The translations under genes were made by a program, and so were the position numbers. This document shows positions 31,313 to 40,565 of a stretch of 64,000 nt of DNA, one piece after another. Position 1 is the stretch's first letter, and the number at the start of each line of letters is the position of its first letter. The notes below the pieces were generated by a model. It was not told the origin of the DNA. It saw only the letters and a program-made list of their open reading frames with translations, and did not search any database. The DNA comes from Bordetella genomosp. 1 (GTDB taxonomy: Bacteria; Pseudomonadota; Gammaproteobacteria; Burkholderiales; Burkholderiaceae_B): the NCBI RefSeq assembly GCF_002261335.1, contig NZ_NEVL01000002.1:434001-498000 (forward strand), in the 5' to 3' direction.

Positions 31313-31342
31313 GTTCATGACATCTTCGTCATTCTTCTGAAC
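31313..31342 (+). promoter_or_regulatory. Putative CusR box for cusRS
   Basis: ATGAC (31317-31321), ATCTTC, GTCAT (31328-31332) is a perfect 5-6-5 dyad nested in an outer GTTCA ... TGAAC pair. It lies just upstream of the -35 of the cusRS promoter, a good activator position. Confidence 0.7.
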
Positions 31343-31347
31343 ATTCC

Positions 31348-31375
31348 TTGCCAACCGAATCGGCATCTCTAGAAT
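31348..31375 (+). promoter_or_regulatory. Promoter of cusRS
   Basis: TTGCCA (31348-31353) and TAGAAT (31370-31375), 16 bases apart, with the ATG about 32 bases after the predicted start of transcription. The CusR-type dyad ends 16 bases before the -35. Confidence 0.65.
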
Positions 31376-31413
31376 CGGATCACGCAAGCATCCGATGGAT
31401 GCGAGGAGCGGCA

Positions 31414-32097
31414 ATGAAGATCCTGGTCGTCGAAGACGAAAAGAAAACCGGTGAATACCTGGCCAAGGGGCTCACCGAGGCGGGCTTCGTCGTCGACCTC
31501 GCCGATAACGGACTGAATGGCTACCACCTGGTGATCACCGGCGAATACGACCTGCTGATCATCGACATCCTGCTGCCCGACGTGAACGGCTGGGACATCG
31601 TCAGGATGCTGCGCGCGGCCAACAAGGGCATGCCCATCCTGCTGCTCACCGCGCTCGGCACCGTCGAGCACCGGGTCAAGGGGCTGGAGCTCGGCGCCGA
31701 CGATTACCTGGTCAAGCCGTTTGCCTTCGCCGAGCTGCTGGCGCGGGTGCGCACGCTGCTGCGGCGCGGGGCCGCGGTGATGATGGAAAGCCGTTTCCAG
31801 GTGGCCGATCTCACCGTCGACCTCGGCAGCCGCAAGGTCACCCGCAACGGCACGCGCATCACGCTCACCGGCAAGGAGTTCACCCTGCTCGAGTTCTTCC
31901 TGCGCCACCAGGGCGAGGTGCTGCCGCGCTCGCTGATCGCCTCGCAGGTCTGGGACATGAACTTCGACAGCGACACCAACGTCATCGACGTGGCGGTCAA
32001 GCGCCTGCGCGCCAAGATCGACAACGACTTCGAGCCCAAGCTCATCCAGACCGTGCGCGGCGTGGGCTACGTGCTGGGAGCGCCCGATGTGGCGTAG
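31414..32097 (+). CDS. cusR: Copper-responsive response regulator CusR
   Basis: A 227-residue OmpR/PhoB-type regulator. The receiver domain (1-115) holds the acidic pair at residues 7-8 and phospho-acceptor Asp51 ([14 protein letters not shown]), with Lys in [11 protein letters not shown] winged-helix DNA-binding domain (about 125-220) ends in [13 protein letters not shown] and VRGVGYVLG. Divergence from cusCFBA and overlap with a heavy-metal sensor kinase identify it as CusR rather than a general regulator. GAGGAG lies 7 bases before the ATG. The stop overlaps the start of cusS by 11 bases. Confidence 0.93.
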   Translation: MKILVVEDEKKTGEYLAKGLTEAGFVVDLADNGLNGYHLVITGEYDLLIIDILLPDVNGWDIVRMLRAANKGMPILLLTALGTVEHRVKGLELGADDYLVKPFAFAELLARVRTLLRRGAAVMMESRFQVADLTVDLGSRKVTRNGTRITLTGKEFTLLEFFLRHQGEVLPRSLIASQVWDMNFDSDTNVIDVAVKRLRAKIDNDFEPKLIQTVRGVGYVLGAPDVA

Positions 32098-33538
32098 GCC
32101 GTCGGGCCGGCCGTTCTCGCTGGCCGCGCGCCTCACCTTCTTCATCAGCCTGTCGATGATCCTGGCGTTCATGGCCTTCGCCTGGCTGATGGTCCACTCG
32201 GTGCGGCAGCACTTCAAGGAGCGCGACGAGATCGACCTGCGGCGCCTGGGCACCACGATCGAAACGGCGCTGAATCTCACCGAATACCCGGGCGCGCCGC
32301 GCCAGCAGATATTGCAGCGAGCCATCGACGACTATGGCGAGGTCGCCATCTGCATCAGCGACGCGACCGGCACGCCGATCTTCCGTTCGCCCGGCGGGCC
32401 CGACCTGGAGCGCGTGCTGCGCGTGCCGGGCCTGGCCGAGCGGCTGCGCAGCGGCGACCTCATCTCCTGGACCGATCCGCGCCCGCACGCGCCGCCGCAT
32501 GCCGACCGCGAGGTGGCGGCGAGCTCCTGGCGCTGGATCATGCTGGCGTTCGGCGAGGCGGGCGACGGGCGGCCCGCCTACCGGCTGCTGATGGCCGTGC
32601 CCATGGATTTCCACCTGCACTACCTCGCGGCGCTCAAGCGCAATCTCGTGTACGTGGCGCTGCTGTTCAGCGTGCTGATCATCTTCGTCGTGCAGTTCGT
32701 GGTGCAGCGCGGCCACCGCTCGATCCGCGACGTGAGCGACCGGATCGAGAGCATCACCTCGGCCGACCTGAACGTGCGCCTCGATCCCGCGCGCGTGCCG
32801 GTCGAGCTGGAGCGCCTCACGGTGTCGTTCAATCACATGCTCGCGCGCATCGAAGACGTGTTCTCGCGCCAGTCCAACTTCTCCGCCGACATCGCGCACG
32901 AGATCCGCACGCCCATCACCAATCTCGTCACCCAGACCGAGATCGCGCTGAGCCAGCCGCGCAACCCGCAGGACCTCGAAGACGTGCTGTACTCGAATCT
33001 CGAGGAGTTCTCGCGCATGTCGCGCATGGTGAGCGACATGCTGTTCCTGGCGCAGGCCGACAACCAGCTGCTGCTGCCCGAGCGCCGCCGCCTCAACCTC
33101 GCCGAGGAGGTGATGAAGGTGTTCGATTTCTTCGAGGCCTGGGCCGACGAGCGGCAGGTGGCGCTGCGCTTCGCGGGCGAGGCCTGCGAGGTGGTCGGCG
33201 ATCCGCTGATGCTGCGCCGCGCGATCAGCAACCTGCTCTCCAACGCGGTCCGCCACACCCCGCGCAACATGGCGGTGACGGTCCACCTGGCGCGCCGGGC
33301 CGACCTCGTATGCCTGACCGTCGAGAACCCCGGCACGCCGATCGCGGCCGAGCACCTGCCCCGGCTGTTCGACCGCTTCTATCGCGTCGATCCGTCGCGC
33401 CAGCACGTCGGCGAGGGCAGCGGTATCGGCCTGGCCATCGTGCGTTCGATCGTCGAGGCCCATCACGGCAGCGTGGCCGTGGCGTCCGACGCGCAGTCGA
33501 CCCGCTTCACCCTCACGCTGCCCCGGCCGCGGCCCTGA
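32087..33538 (+). CDS. cusS: Copper/silver sensor histidine kinase CusS
   Basis: A 483-residue membrane kinase of the heavy-metal sensor type. Two membrane helices (about 14-36 and 187-206) bracket a periplasmic domain rich in histidines ([21 protein letters not shown]) that would bind metal. A HAMP linker follows, then the H-box [16 protein letters not shown] with His271, and N, G1 (DRFYRVD) and G2 ([11 protein letters not shown]) boxes of the ATPase domain. It overlaps cusR by 11 bases. A hairpin without a T run follows the stop. Confidence 0.93.
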   Translation: MWRRPSGRPFSLAARLTFFISLSMILAFMAFAWLMVHSVRQHFKERDEIDLRRLGTTIETALNLTEYPGAPRQQILQRAIDDYGEVAICISDATGTPIFRSPGGPDLERVLRVPGLAERLRSGDLISWTDPRPHAPPHADREVAASSWRWIMLAFGEAGDGRPAYRLLMAVPMDFHLHYLAALKRNLVYVALLFSVLIIFVVQFVVQRGHRSIRDVSDRIESITSADLNVRLDPARVPVELERLTVSFNHMLARIEDVFSRQSNFSADIAHEIRTPITNLVTQTEIALSQPRNPQDLEDVLYSNLEEFSRMSRMVSDMLFLAQADNQLLLPERRRLNLAEEVMKVFDFFEAWADERQVALRFAGEACEVVGDPLMLRRAISNLLSNAVRHTPRNMAVTVHLARRADLVCLTVENPGTPIAAEHLPRLFDRFYRVDPSRQHVGEGSGIGLAIVRSIVEAHHGSVAVASDAQSTRFTLTLPRPRP

Positions 33539-33548
33539 GGGTTGGGCT

Positions 33549-33572
33549 GGCGGCCGGGCCAGGCCGGCCGCC
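33549..33572. terminator. GC hairpin between convergent cusS and prpD
   Basis: A 9-bp perfect inverted repeat (GGCGGCCGG, loop of 6, complement) sits in the 65-base gap between convergent genes. There is no T run on either strand, so it is a likely but unproven end signal. Confidence 0.45.
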
Positions 33573-33603
33573 GAGGCACGGGCGGCCGGCTCCGAGCCGC
33601 GGC

Positions 33604-35055
33604 TCAGATCACATACAGGTCCACGTACTCGTGCACCGCCATGCGCTCCAGCACGGCCTGGTCGAGCGACACGTCGAGGATGCGTTGCTGCTGCCGCGGC
33701 GGCAGCATGCGGGCCAGGTTGGTGCGGAACTTGGCCTCCAGCAGCGGAATGCCGTCGGCGCGGCGGCGGCGGTGGCCGATCGGGTATTCGCACGCGATCT
33801 CGTCCAGGCCCGTGCCGTCCTTGAACGTCACGGTGAGGGCGTTGGCGATCGAACGCTTGGCGGGGTCGTGATAGTCGCGGGTGTAGGCCGGGTCTTCGAC
33901 GCACACGATGCGGGCGCGCAGCGCGTCGATGCGCGGGTCCCGCGCCACCGCATCCTCGTAGTCGGCCGCGGTGAGGCGGCCGAACAGCACCGGCACCGCC
34001 ACCATGTACTGGATGCTGTGATCGCGGTCGGCGGGGTTGTTGAGCGGGCCCTGCTTGTCGATGATGCGGATCGCCGCCTCGTGGGTGCGGATCGTGATCC
34101 GCTCGATGTCCGCGGCGGTCTTGCCGGCCTGGGCCAGCCGCGCGTGGACCTGCATGGCCACCTCGACCGCCGTCTGCGCGTGGAACTCGGCCGGGTACGA
34201 GATCTTGAACAGCACGTTCTCCATCACGTAGCTGCCGTAGGGGCGCTGGAACCTGAACGGCTGGCCCTTGAACAGCACGTCGTAGAAGCCCCAGGTCTTG
34301 GCCGTCAGCACGGAGGGGTAGCCCATCTCGCCGGTGCGGGCGATGAGGGCGAGGCGCACGGCGCGGCTGGTCGCATCGCCCGCGGCCCAGCTCTTGCGGC
34401 TGCCGGCGTTGGGCGCGTGGCGGTAGGTGCGCAGGCTCTGGCCGTCGACCCAGGCCAGCGAGACCGCGTTGATGATCTCGTCACGCGACAGGCCCAGCAT
34501 CTGCGCCACCACGGCGGTGGACGCCACCTTCACCAGCACCACGTGGTCCAGCCCGACCTTGTTGAACGCGTTTTCGAGCGCGATGCAGCCCTGGATCTCG
34601 TGCGCCTTGATCATCGCGGTCAGCACGTCGCGCATGGTCAGCGGCGGCTTGCCGGCGGCCACCGCGGTGCGCGAGAGCCAGTCGGCGGTGGCGAGGATGC
34701 CGCCCAGGTTGTCGGAGGGATGGCCCCATTCGGCCGCGAGCCAGGTGTCGTTGAAGTCGAGCCAGCGGATCATGGCGCCGATGTTGAAGGCGGCCTGCAC
34801 GGGATCGAGCTGGAACGGGGTGCCGGGCACCTTGGCGCCGTTGGGCACGATGGTGCCGGGCACGATCGGCCCGAGCAGCTTCTTGCACGCCGGGTATTCG
34901 AGCGCCTCCAGGCCGCAGCCCAGCGTGTCGATCAGGCAATGGCGGGCCGTTTCGTAGGCCAGCTCGCTCTGGATCGGATGGTCGATGACGTAGTCGGCGA
35001 TGTCGACCAGGACCTGGTCGGGGTCGGGCCGGACGTTGGAGATGGGTGCGGACAT
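33604..35055 (-). CDS. prpD: 2-methylcitrate dehydratase
   Basis: A 483-residue PrpD-family enzyme that dehydrates 2-methylcitrate to 2-methyl-cis-aconitate in propionate breakdown. Family marks include [37 protein letters not shown] and [15 protein letters not shown]. The length is standard. It is the last gene of prpB-prpC-prpD, downstream of prpC but separated by an intrinsic terminator, so its expression may need read-through or its own promoter. No acnD/prpF pair is present, consistent with the PrpD-type cycle. Confidence 0.95.
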   Translation of the reverse strand: MSAPISNVRPDPDQVLVDIADYVIDHPIQSELAYETARHCLIDTLGCGLEALEYPACKKLLGPIVPGTIVPNGAKVPGTPFQLDPVQAAFNIGAMIRWLDFNDTWLAAEWGHPSDNLGGILATADWLSRTAVAAGKPPLTMRDVLTAMIKAHEIQGCIALENAFNKVGLDHVVLVKVASTAVVAQMLGLSRDEIINAVSLAWVDGQSLRTYRHAPNAGSRKSWAAGDATSRAVRLALIARTGEMGYPSVLTAKTWGFYDVLFKGQPFRFQRPYGSYVMENVLFKISYPAEFHAQTAVEVAMQVHARLAQAGKTAADIERITIRTHEAAIRIIDKQGPLNNPADRDHSIQYMVAVPVLFGRLTAADYEDAVARDPRIDALRARIVCVEDPAYTRDYHDPAKRSIANALTVTFKDGTGLDEIACEYPIGHRRRRADGIPLLEAKFRTNLARMLPPRQQQRILDVSLDQAVLERMAVHEYVDLYVI

Positions 35056-35110
35056 GGCGGCTCCTGGAGAGATGGCAGGCGCAAGGACGCGGCGCCCCGG
35101 ATCGCAGGGC

Positions 35111-35141
35111 GCAAAAAACGCCGCGCCCTCGAGGGGCGCGG
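35111..35141 (-). terminator. Intrinsic terminator between prpC and prpD
   Basis: On the minus strand a CCGCGCCC-type 8-bp stem with a TCGA loop (35121-35141) is followed by CGTTTTTT. It begins 17 bases after the prpC stop and 56 bases before the prpD start, so it probably reduces prpD relative to prpC. Confidence 0.75.
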
Positions 35142-35157
35142 TGTCGTCGTTCGGGAT

Positions 35158-36339
35158 TTACTTGCGCTTTTCGAGCGGCACGTACTTCTGGTTTTCCGGG
35201 CCGGTGTAGTTGGCGGTCGGCCGGATGATCTTGTTGTCGATGCGCTGCTCGATGATGTGCGCCGACCAGCCGGCCGTGCGCGCGATCACGAACAGCGGCG
35301 TGAACATCGCGGTGGGCACGCCCATCATGTGATAGCTCACGGCCGAGAACCAGTCGAGGTTGGGGAACATCTTCTTGATGTCCCACATCACGGTTTCGAG
35401 GCGCTCGGCGATGTCGAACATCTTGGTGCTGCCGGCCTTCTTCGACAGGCGCCTGGAGACTTCCTTGATGACCTTGTTGCGCGGGTCGGAGATGGTGTAG
35501 ACCGGGTGGCCGAAGCCGATGATCACTTCCTTGTTCTCGACGCGGCGGCGGATGTCGGCCTCGGCCTCGTCGGGCGTCTCGTAGCGCTTCTGCACTTCGA
35601 ACGCGACTTCGTTGGCGCCGCCGTGCTTGGGGCCGCGCAGCGCGCCGATGCCGCCGGTGATCGACGAATACATGTCGGAGCCGGTGCCGGCGATCACGCG
35701 GCAGGTGAAGGTCGAGGCGTTGTATTCATGCTCGGCGTAGAGGATGAGCGAGGTGTGCATGGCGCGCACCCAGTCGTCCGACGGCTTCTGGCCGTGCAGC
35801 AGGTGCAGGAAGTGGCCGCCGATGCTGTCGTCGTCGGTCTGCACGTCGATGATGCGGCCGTTGTGGCTGTAGTGATACCAGTACAGCAGCGCCGAGCCGA
35901 GGTTGGCCATCAGGCGGTCGGCGATGTCGCGCGCGCCCGGGGTGTTGTGATCGTCTTTCTCGGGCAGCACGCAGCCCAGCACCGACACGGCCGTGCGCAT
36001 CACGTCCATGGGATGGCTCGCCGCGGGCAGCGCCTCGAGCGCGTTCTGCAGCTGCGCCGGCAGGCCGCGCAGCGCGCGCAGCTTTTCCTTGTAGGCCTTG
36101 AGCTCGGCCTTGTTGGGCAGCTTGCCGTGCACCAGCAGGTGAGCGATCTCCTCGAACTCGGCCACGTCGGCGAAGTCGAGGATGTCGTAGCCGCGGTAGT
36201 GCAGGTCGTTGCCGGTGCGGCCGACCGTGCACAGCGCGGTGTTGCCGGCGACCACGCCGGAAAGCGCAACCGACTTCTTGGGCTTGAAACCCGCTTTTTC
36301 TTCGACGGGCGCAGCGGCCGCTTTCTTCGAGGTAGTCAT
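35158..36339 (-). CDS. prpC: 2-methylcitrate synthase
   Basis: Condenses propionyl-CoA with oxaloacetate; 393 residues, the short citrate-synthase type (type II length rather than the 430-residue GltA in this window). Catalytic residues appear as His in [11 protein letters not shown], His in [13 protein letters not shown] and the Asp in [10 protein letters not shown]-adjacent sequence. The N terminus has a Lys/Ala-rich lead of about 30 residues ([14 protein letters not shown]) before the conserved [26 protein letters not shown] lies just before the ATG at 36339. It is second in prpBCD. Confidence 0.95.
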   Translation of the reverse strand: MTTSKKAAAAPVEEKAGFKPKKSVALSGVVAGNTALCTVGRTGNDLHYRGYDILDFADVAEFEEIAHLLVHGKLPNKAELKAYKEKLRALRGLPAQLQNALEALPAASHPMDVMRTAVSVLGCVLPEKDDHNTPGARDIADRLMANLGSALLYWYHYSHNGRIIDVQTDDDSIGGHFLHLLHGQKPSDDWVRAMHTSLILYAEHEYNASTFTCRVIAGTGSDMYSSITGGIGALRGPKHGGANEVAFEVQKRYETPDEAEADIRRRVENKEVIIGFGHPVYTISDPRNKVIKEVSRRLSKKAGSTKMFDIAERLETVMWDIKKMFPNLDWFSAVSYHMMGVPTAMFTPLFVIARTAGWSAHIIEQRIDNKIIRPTANYTGPENQKYVPLEKRK

Positions 36340-36420
36340 GTCTCTCCTACTCCTTCCCATGGGGGTGAACACAGGTGATCACAGGCGCGGCGGCCGCGTG
36401 CATCGACGGGCCGCGCGCGA

Positions 36421-37314
36421 TTACTTGGACTTGTCTTTGGCGAACAGCTGATCGAGCTGGTTCTCGAAGTCATGGTAGCCGATGCGGTCGTAGAGCTCGT
36501 CGCGCGTCTGCATCAGGTCGATCACGTTTTTCTGGTGGCCGTCGCGGCGGATGGCCTGGTAGACGTTTTCGGCGGCCTTGTTCATGGCGCGGAACGCGGA
36601 CAGCGGGTACAGCACCATGCCCACGCCGGCGCTCTTGAGCTCTTCGACCGTGAACAGCGGCGTCTTGCCGAATTCGGTGATGTTGGCGAGCACCGGCACC
36701 TGCACCGCGTCGACGAAGCGGCGATAGGTGGGCAGGTCGTAGGCGGCCTCGGCGAAGATCGCGTCGGCGCCGGCCTCGGCGCACTTGATCGCGCGTTCGA
36801 TGGCGGCGTCAACGCCGTGCGAGGCGATCGCATCGGTGCGCGCGATCAGGAAGAAATCGGAATCGGTGCGCGCGTCGGCGGCGGCCTTCACGCGGTCGGC
36901 CATCTCTTCGGTGCTGACGATTTCCTTGCCGGGGCGATGGCCGCAGCGCTTGGCGCCGACCTGGTCTTCGATGTGGCAGGCGGCCGCGCCGAACTTGATC
37001 AGGCTCTTGACGGTACGGGCGATGTTGAACGCCGAGGGGCCGAAGCCGGTGTCGATGTCGACCAGCAGCGGCACGTCGCAGACGTCCGTGATGCGGCGCA
37101 CGTCGGTCAGCACGTCGTCGAGCGTGTTGATGCCGAGGTCCGGCAGGCCCAGCGAGCCCGCGGCCACGCCGCCGCCGGAAAGATAGATCGCGCGGTAGCC
37201 GGCGCGCTTGGCCAGCAGGGCGTGGTTGGCGTTGATCGCGCCGATGATCTGCAGCGGCTGTTCGTCGCGCAGGGCCTGGCGGAACAGGGCGCCGGGGGAT
37301 GCGGGTCGGGTCAT
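36421..37314 (-). CDS. prpB: Methylisocitrate lyase
   Basis: Splits 2-methylisocitrate to pyruvate and succinate. At 297 residues it is the standard PrpB length, shorter than isocitrate lyase. The active-site loop is [10 protein letters not shown] with the catalytic cysteine, preceded by [18 protein letters not shown] and LLVDIDTG magnesium-binding aspartates, and followed by IARTDA. Start MTRPASPG at 37314 is chosen; upstream open sequence is Arg/Pro-rich. It is first of prpBCD; no prpR gene adjoins, so control is probably by a regulator elsewhere or by the nearby GntR protein. Confidence 0.95.
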   Translation of the reverse strand: MTRPASPGALFRQALRDEQPLQIIGAINANHALLAKRAGYRAIYLSGGGVAAGSLGLPDLGINTLDDVLTDVRRITDVCDVPLLVDIDTGFGPSAFNIARTVKSLIKFGAAACHIEDQVGAKRCGHRPGKEIVSTEEMADRVKAAADARTDSDFFLIARTDAIASHGVDAAIERAIKCAEAGADAIFAEAAYDLPTYRRFVDAVQVPVLANITEFGKTPLFTVEELKSAGVGMVLYPLSAFRAMNKAAENVYQAIRRDGHQKNVIDLMQTRDELYDRIGYHDFENQLDQLFAKDKSK

Positions 37315-37459
37315 GAGAGTCTCCGTCGTTATTGGGGGCGCCGCGCACGGGGCGGCCCGCCAGACCGGGGTGCGCACGGCGGAGCCGGGCTCCTGACCAG
37401 AACGCAAGCCGGCCTCGTGGGCCAGACCTTAACGCGGATCCGAAACATGAATCTGTCCA

Positions 37460-37480
37460 CTTGGTGACAATTGTTCCAAG
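37460..37480 (-). promoter_or_regulatory. Inverted repeat in the prpB promoter region
   Basis: CTTGG and CCAAG arms surround a core containing ACAATTGT, 146 bases upstream of prpB. TTGTCA and TTGGAA hexamers inside it are candidate -35 boxes on the minus strand, so a repressor binding here would cover the promoter. Confidence 0.45.
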
Positions 37481-37518
37481 CGCACATACCGATGTGCCGG
37501 GTGGGGCGGGGCCCACAA

Positions 37519-37548
37519 GAAACAGGCCCGCGTCGGCGGGCCTGTTTC
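37519..37548. terminator. Intrinsic terminator after mdh
   Basis: A 13-bp perfect stem (GAAACAGGCCCGC, loop GTCG, complement) 12 bases after the mdh stop on the minus strand; the arm ends in TTTC rather than a long T run. It separates mdh from prpBCD. Confidence 0.75.
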
Positions 37549-37559
37549 ATTGCGCCGAA

Positions 37560-38549
37560 TTACTTCAGCAGGTCTTTCACGCCATCGCGCTCTTCGAGCA
37601 GCTCTTTCAGCGTGAAGTCCAGGCGCTCACGCGAGAAGGCGTCGATCTCGAGGCCTTCGATGCGCTTGTATTCGCCGTTTTCGGTCGTGACGGGCACGCC
37701 GTAGATGATGCCTTCGGGGATGCCATACGAGCCATCCGAGGGCACGCCCATGGTGACCCACTTGCCGTTGCTGCCCAGCACCCAGTCACGCACGTGGTCG
37801 ATGGCGGCGTTGGCGGCCGAGGCGGCCGACGACAGGCCACGGGCCTCGATGATGGCGGCGCCACGCTTGCCCACGGTGGGGATGAACGTGTCACGGTTCC
37901 AGGCGTCGTCGTTGATCAGCTTGGCCAGGCTCTGGCCGCCGACGGTGGCGAAGCGGATGTCCGGGTACATCGTGGGCGAGTGGTTGCCCCACACGACCAG
38001 CTTTTCGATCTCGGCCACGGCCTTGCCCGACTTGGCGGCCAGTTGCGACAGGGCACGGTTGTGGTCCAGGCGCAGCATGGCGGTGAAGTTCTTTGCGGGC
38101 AGGTCCGGCGCCGACTTCATGGCGATGTAGGCGTTGGTGTTGGCCGGGTTGCCGACGACCAGCACCTTCACGTCGCGGCTGGCGACGTCGTTCAGGGCGC
38201 GGCCCTGGGCGGTGAAGATCTGGGCATTGACCTGCAGCAGGTCCTTGCGCTCCATGCCGGGGCCGCGGGGGCGGGCGCCGACCAGCAGGGCCACGTCGGC
38301 ATCCTTGAAGGCGGTGCGGGGATCGCTGTGGGCGGTCACTTCCTGCAGCAGCGGGAAAGCGCAATCGTCCAGTTCCATGATCACACCCTTGAGGGCCTTC
38401 TGGGCCTTCTCGTCGGGGATCTCGAGCAGTTGCAGAATGACCGGCTGGTCTTTACCCAGCATTTCGCCGGAGGCGATGCGGAACAGCAGGGCGTAACCAA
38501 TCTGGCCGGCGGCGCCGGTGACGGCGACACGCATGGCGGGCTTAGACAT
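37560..38549 (-). CDS. mdh: Malate dehydrogenase (NAD-dependent)
   Basis: Oxidises malate to oxaloacetate in the TCA cycle. The 329 residues match the betaproteobacterial, cytosolic-type enzyme (not the lactate-dehydrogenase-like type): [21 protein letters not shown] for [17 protein letters not shown] with substrate arginines, [15 protein letters not shown], and the catalytic His in [17 protein letters not shown] lies 10 bases before the ATG. A clear promoter is 114 bases upstream. The gene is divergent from the GntR gene and shares an operator region with it. Confidence 0.97.
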   Translation of the reverse strand: MSKPAMRVAVTGAAGQIGYALLFRIASGEMLGKDQPVILQLLEIPDEKAQKALKGVIMELDDCAFPLLQEVTAHSDPRTAFKDADVALLVGARPRGPGMERKDLLQVNAQIFTAQGRALNDVASRDVKVLVVGNPANTNAYIAMKSAPDLPAKNFTAMLRLDHNRALSQLAAKSGKAVAEIEKLVVWGNHSPTMYPDIRFATVGGQSLAKLINDDAWNRDTFIPTVGKRGAAIIEARGLSSAASAANAAIDHVRDWVLGSNGKWVTMGVPSDGSYGIPEGIIYGVPVTTENGEYKRIEGLEIDAFSRERLDFTLKELLEERDGVKDLLK

Positions 38550-38662
38550 TAACGTTCTCCGAAGGATATTGGGCGAGACAAAATCTCACTCACAGTGTAA
38601 TCGCTGGAGCCCTTGCGCCACGTCTGCGGACAGTGCTGCGGAGGGTGCTCCGACAGCCGGCA

Positions 38663-38691
38663 ATCCTAGATTGAATTCACGCATGCGTCAA
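38663..38691 (-). promoter_or_regulatory. Promoter of mdh
   Basis: On the minus strand TTGACG (38686-38691) and TAGGAT (38663-38668) are 17 bases apart. Transcription would begin near 38656, giving a leader of about 107 bases. The large inverted repeat at 38697-38720 lies directly upstream of the -35. Confidence 0.75.
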
Positions 38692-38696
38692 ACGAT

Positions 38697-38720
38697 CTTA
38701 TATCTTATATAAGACATAAG
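38697..38720. promoter_or_regulatory. 24-nt near-perfect inverted repeat, probable GntR operator
   Basis: A central perfect palindrome TCTTATATAAGA (38703-38714) is flanked symmetrically by CTTAT (38697-38701) and ATAAG (38716-38720), with one mismatched pair between core and arms. AT-rich dyads of this form suit GntR dimers. It stands between divergent mdh and the GntR gene, beside the mdh -35. Confidence 0.7.
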
Positions 38721-38864
38721 ACGTTGGACAGTATGGGGCTGCTGTGCGAGAATGGCGTGTTTGTCCGAATCCGTGGTCGCCCGGCGTTTTTGCCGCGTCC
38801 CAGCTGTGCCGGTGCCTCGTGCCCGCCTCGATTCGGGCGAGCCGAAAACCGACACAGACACCCC

Positions 38865-39644
38865 ATGGCAGACCCCCGGTCCGAAACCCCTCTACGAACG
38901 CGTGCCGCGAAACCGGCAGGCGAGGGGGCCGCTTTCAGTCCGCTGTATCGCCAGATCAAGGAACTGCTGGTGCAGAGCCTGGATCGCGGCGAATGGAAGC
39001 CGGGTGAGCTGATCCCCAGCGAAATCGATCTCGCCGCGCGTTTCCAGGTCAGCCAGGGAACGGTTCGCAAGGCGGTCGACGAGCTCGCCGCCGAACACCT
39101 GCTGCTGCGCCGGCAGGGCAAGGGCACCTTCGTCGCCACCCATCACGAAGCCCGCGTGCGCTATCGCTTCCTGCGCCTGGCCGCCGACGAAGAGGGTGAG
39201 GGCGGGCGCGCCGAGAGCCGCATCCTGGAGTGCCGCCGCGTGCGCGCACCCGCCGAGATCGCCCGCGCCCTCGAATTGCGCGCCGGCGAGACGGTCGTCA
39301 TGATCCGGCGCCAGCTTTCCATGAATCAAACCCCCACCGTCATCGACGACATCTGGCTGCCGGGCACCGCCTTCCGTGGCCTGACGCTGGAGCTCCTGAC
39401 GGCCAACCGCGCCCCGATGTACGGCCTGTTCGAGTCGGAGTTCGGCGTGAGCATGGTCCGCGCCGACGAAAAACTGCGCGCGGTGGCGGCGAACGAAGAA
39501 ATCGCCCGCCTGCTGAACATTTCCCCCGGTGCGCCCTTACTCCAGGTGGACCGAATTTCGTATACGTATGGCGACCGGCCGATGGAAGTGCGTCGCGGCC
39601 TGTACCTGACCGATCACTATCACTACCGCAATAGTTTGAATTGA
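38865..39644 (+). CDS. GntR-family (HutC-type) transcriptional regulator
   Basis: A 259-residue regulator: N-terminal winged helix (about 25-95; LYRQIKELLVQSLDRGEWKPGELIPSEIDLAARFQVSQGTVRKAVDEL, LLLRRQGKGTFVA) and a C-terminal UTRA ligand domain (about 105-250). Start ATG 38865 is uncertain: there is no ribosome site, and the frame runs on upstream through an ATG at 38733 immediately after the operator. It lies between divergent mdh and sdhCDAB, an arrangement seen in Bordetella-like genomes, so its targets are probably these TCA genes and its ligand a carboxylate; that is inference. Confidence 0.88.
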   Translation: MADPRSETPLRTRAAKPAGEGAAFSPLYRQIKELLVQSLDRGEWKPGELIPSEIDLAARFQVSQGTVRKAVDELAAEHLLLRRQGKGTFVATHHEARVRYRFLRLAADEEGEGGRAESRILECRRVRAPAEIARALELRAGETVVMIRRQLSMNQTPTVIDDIWLPGTAFRGLTLELLTANRAPMYGLFESEFGVSMVRADEKLRAVAANEEIARLLNISPGAPLLQVDRISYTYGDRPMEVRRGLYLTDHYHYRNSLN

Positions 39645-39663
39645 TGAACTTTTTTTCTACGAT

Positions 39664-39693
39664 TTGATACGAAGCCGATCTCTGGGCGAAAAT
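39664..39693 (+). promoter_or_regulatory. Possible promoter of the sdh operon
   Basis: TTGATA (39664-39669) and GAAAAT (39688-39693) with an 18-base spacer, about 70 bases before sdhC. The -10 is weak. There is no copy of the GntR palindrome here. Confidence 0.4.
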
Positions 39694-39765
39694 AGAGCGT
39701 TTGTCCGCAAGGACGACAGCAATTTCGCCATCACGATTCCCTAGTTCCGAAACACCGAGGCCGTC

Positions 39766-40179
39766 ATGTCCGACTCAGCTGCCAAGCCGCGTCCGCAGTT
39801 TCGCAATATCACCATCCCGCAAATCCTCAGTTATCGCCTGCCCCTGGCCGGCAAACTGTCCATCCTGCACCGCATCAGCGGCGCGCTGCTGTTCCTCTGT
39901 TTGCCCTTGGTCATCGTTCCGCTGTTCGGCGCGAGCGTGACCTCGGCCGAGACCTACGCACAGGTCGCGCAGTACGCGGGCAATCCGCTGGTCAAGCTGG
40001 TCCTGCTGGTCCTGATCTGGGGCTACCTGCACCACTTCTGTGCCGGCATCCGTTACCTGATCCTCGACCTGCACATCGGCATCGACAAGCAGTCGGCCAA
40101 GAAGACCGCGGGCGTGGTGTTCGGCGTCAGCCTGGCGCTGACCCTGGTGATCGCTCTCAAACTGTTCGGAGTCCTGTAA
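39766..40179 (+). CDS. sdhC: Succinate dehydrogenase cytochrome b556 subunit
   Basis: The 137-residue membrane anchor subunit carrying one heme b ligand. It has three helices; SILHRISGALLFLCLP marks the quinone-site helix and LHHFCAGIRYLILDLH holds the heme His. It starts the sdhC-sdhD-sdhA-sdhB-sdhE-gltA run. The stop overlaps the sdhD start (TAATG). The preceding gene is the GntR regulator, 121 bases upstream. Confidence 0.96.
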   Translation: MSDSAAKPRPQFRNITIPQILSYRLPLAGKLSILHRISGALLFLCLPLVIVPLFGASVTSAETYAQVAQYAGNPLVKLVLLVLIWGYLHHFCAGIRYLILDLHIGIDKQSAKKTAGVVFGVSLALTLVIALKLFGVL

Positions 40180-40562
40180 TGGCTGACGTCAAAAACTACG
40201 GCCCCAAGCGCCTGGTCGTCGGCGCCCACTACGGCACGATCGACTTCATCGTCCAGCGCATCACCGCCATCATCATGGCCGTCTACACGCTGGTGCTGAT
40301 CATCGGCCTGCTGGTGATGCCCTCGTTCACGTATGAAAACTGGAAGTCGCTGTTCACCTTCCACGTGTTCGCTCTTCCGGTCGGCCAGCTTCTGGCCACC
40401 CTCGCTTTCTTTGCGCTGGCCTGGCATGCCTGGATCGGCGTGCGCGACATCTGGATGGACTACGTCCGTTCGGTCGGCGTGCGTCTGACGCTGCAAGTGC
40501 TGACGATCCTGTGGCTGGTGGCCTCGGTCGTCTTCTTCGCGCAAACCCTCTGGAGAATCTAA
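40179..40562 (+). CDS. sdhD: Succinate dehydrogenase hydrophobic anchor subunit
   Basis: The second anchor, 127 residues with three membrane helices. The conserved YGTIDFIVQRITAIIMAVYTL includes the quinone-site Arg region, and FALAWHAWIGVRDIWMDYV holds the second heme His and the Asp/Tyr near ubiquinone. It overlaps sdhC by one base and ends 3 bases before the sdhA GTG. Confidence 0.95.
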   Translation: MADVKNYGPKRLVVGAHYGTIDFIVQRITAIIMAVYTLVLIIGLLVMPSFTYENWKSLFTFHVFALPVGQLLATLAFFALAWHAWIGVRDIWMDYVRSVGVRLTLQVLTILWLVASVVFFAQTLWRI

Positions 40563-40565
40563 GCC

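Noticed and set aside
24841-33538. Copper-resistance locus as a recently acquired island
   Set aside because: No integrase, insertion sequence, tRNA or flanking repeats; base composition and codon style look like the neighbours.
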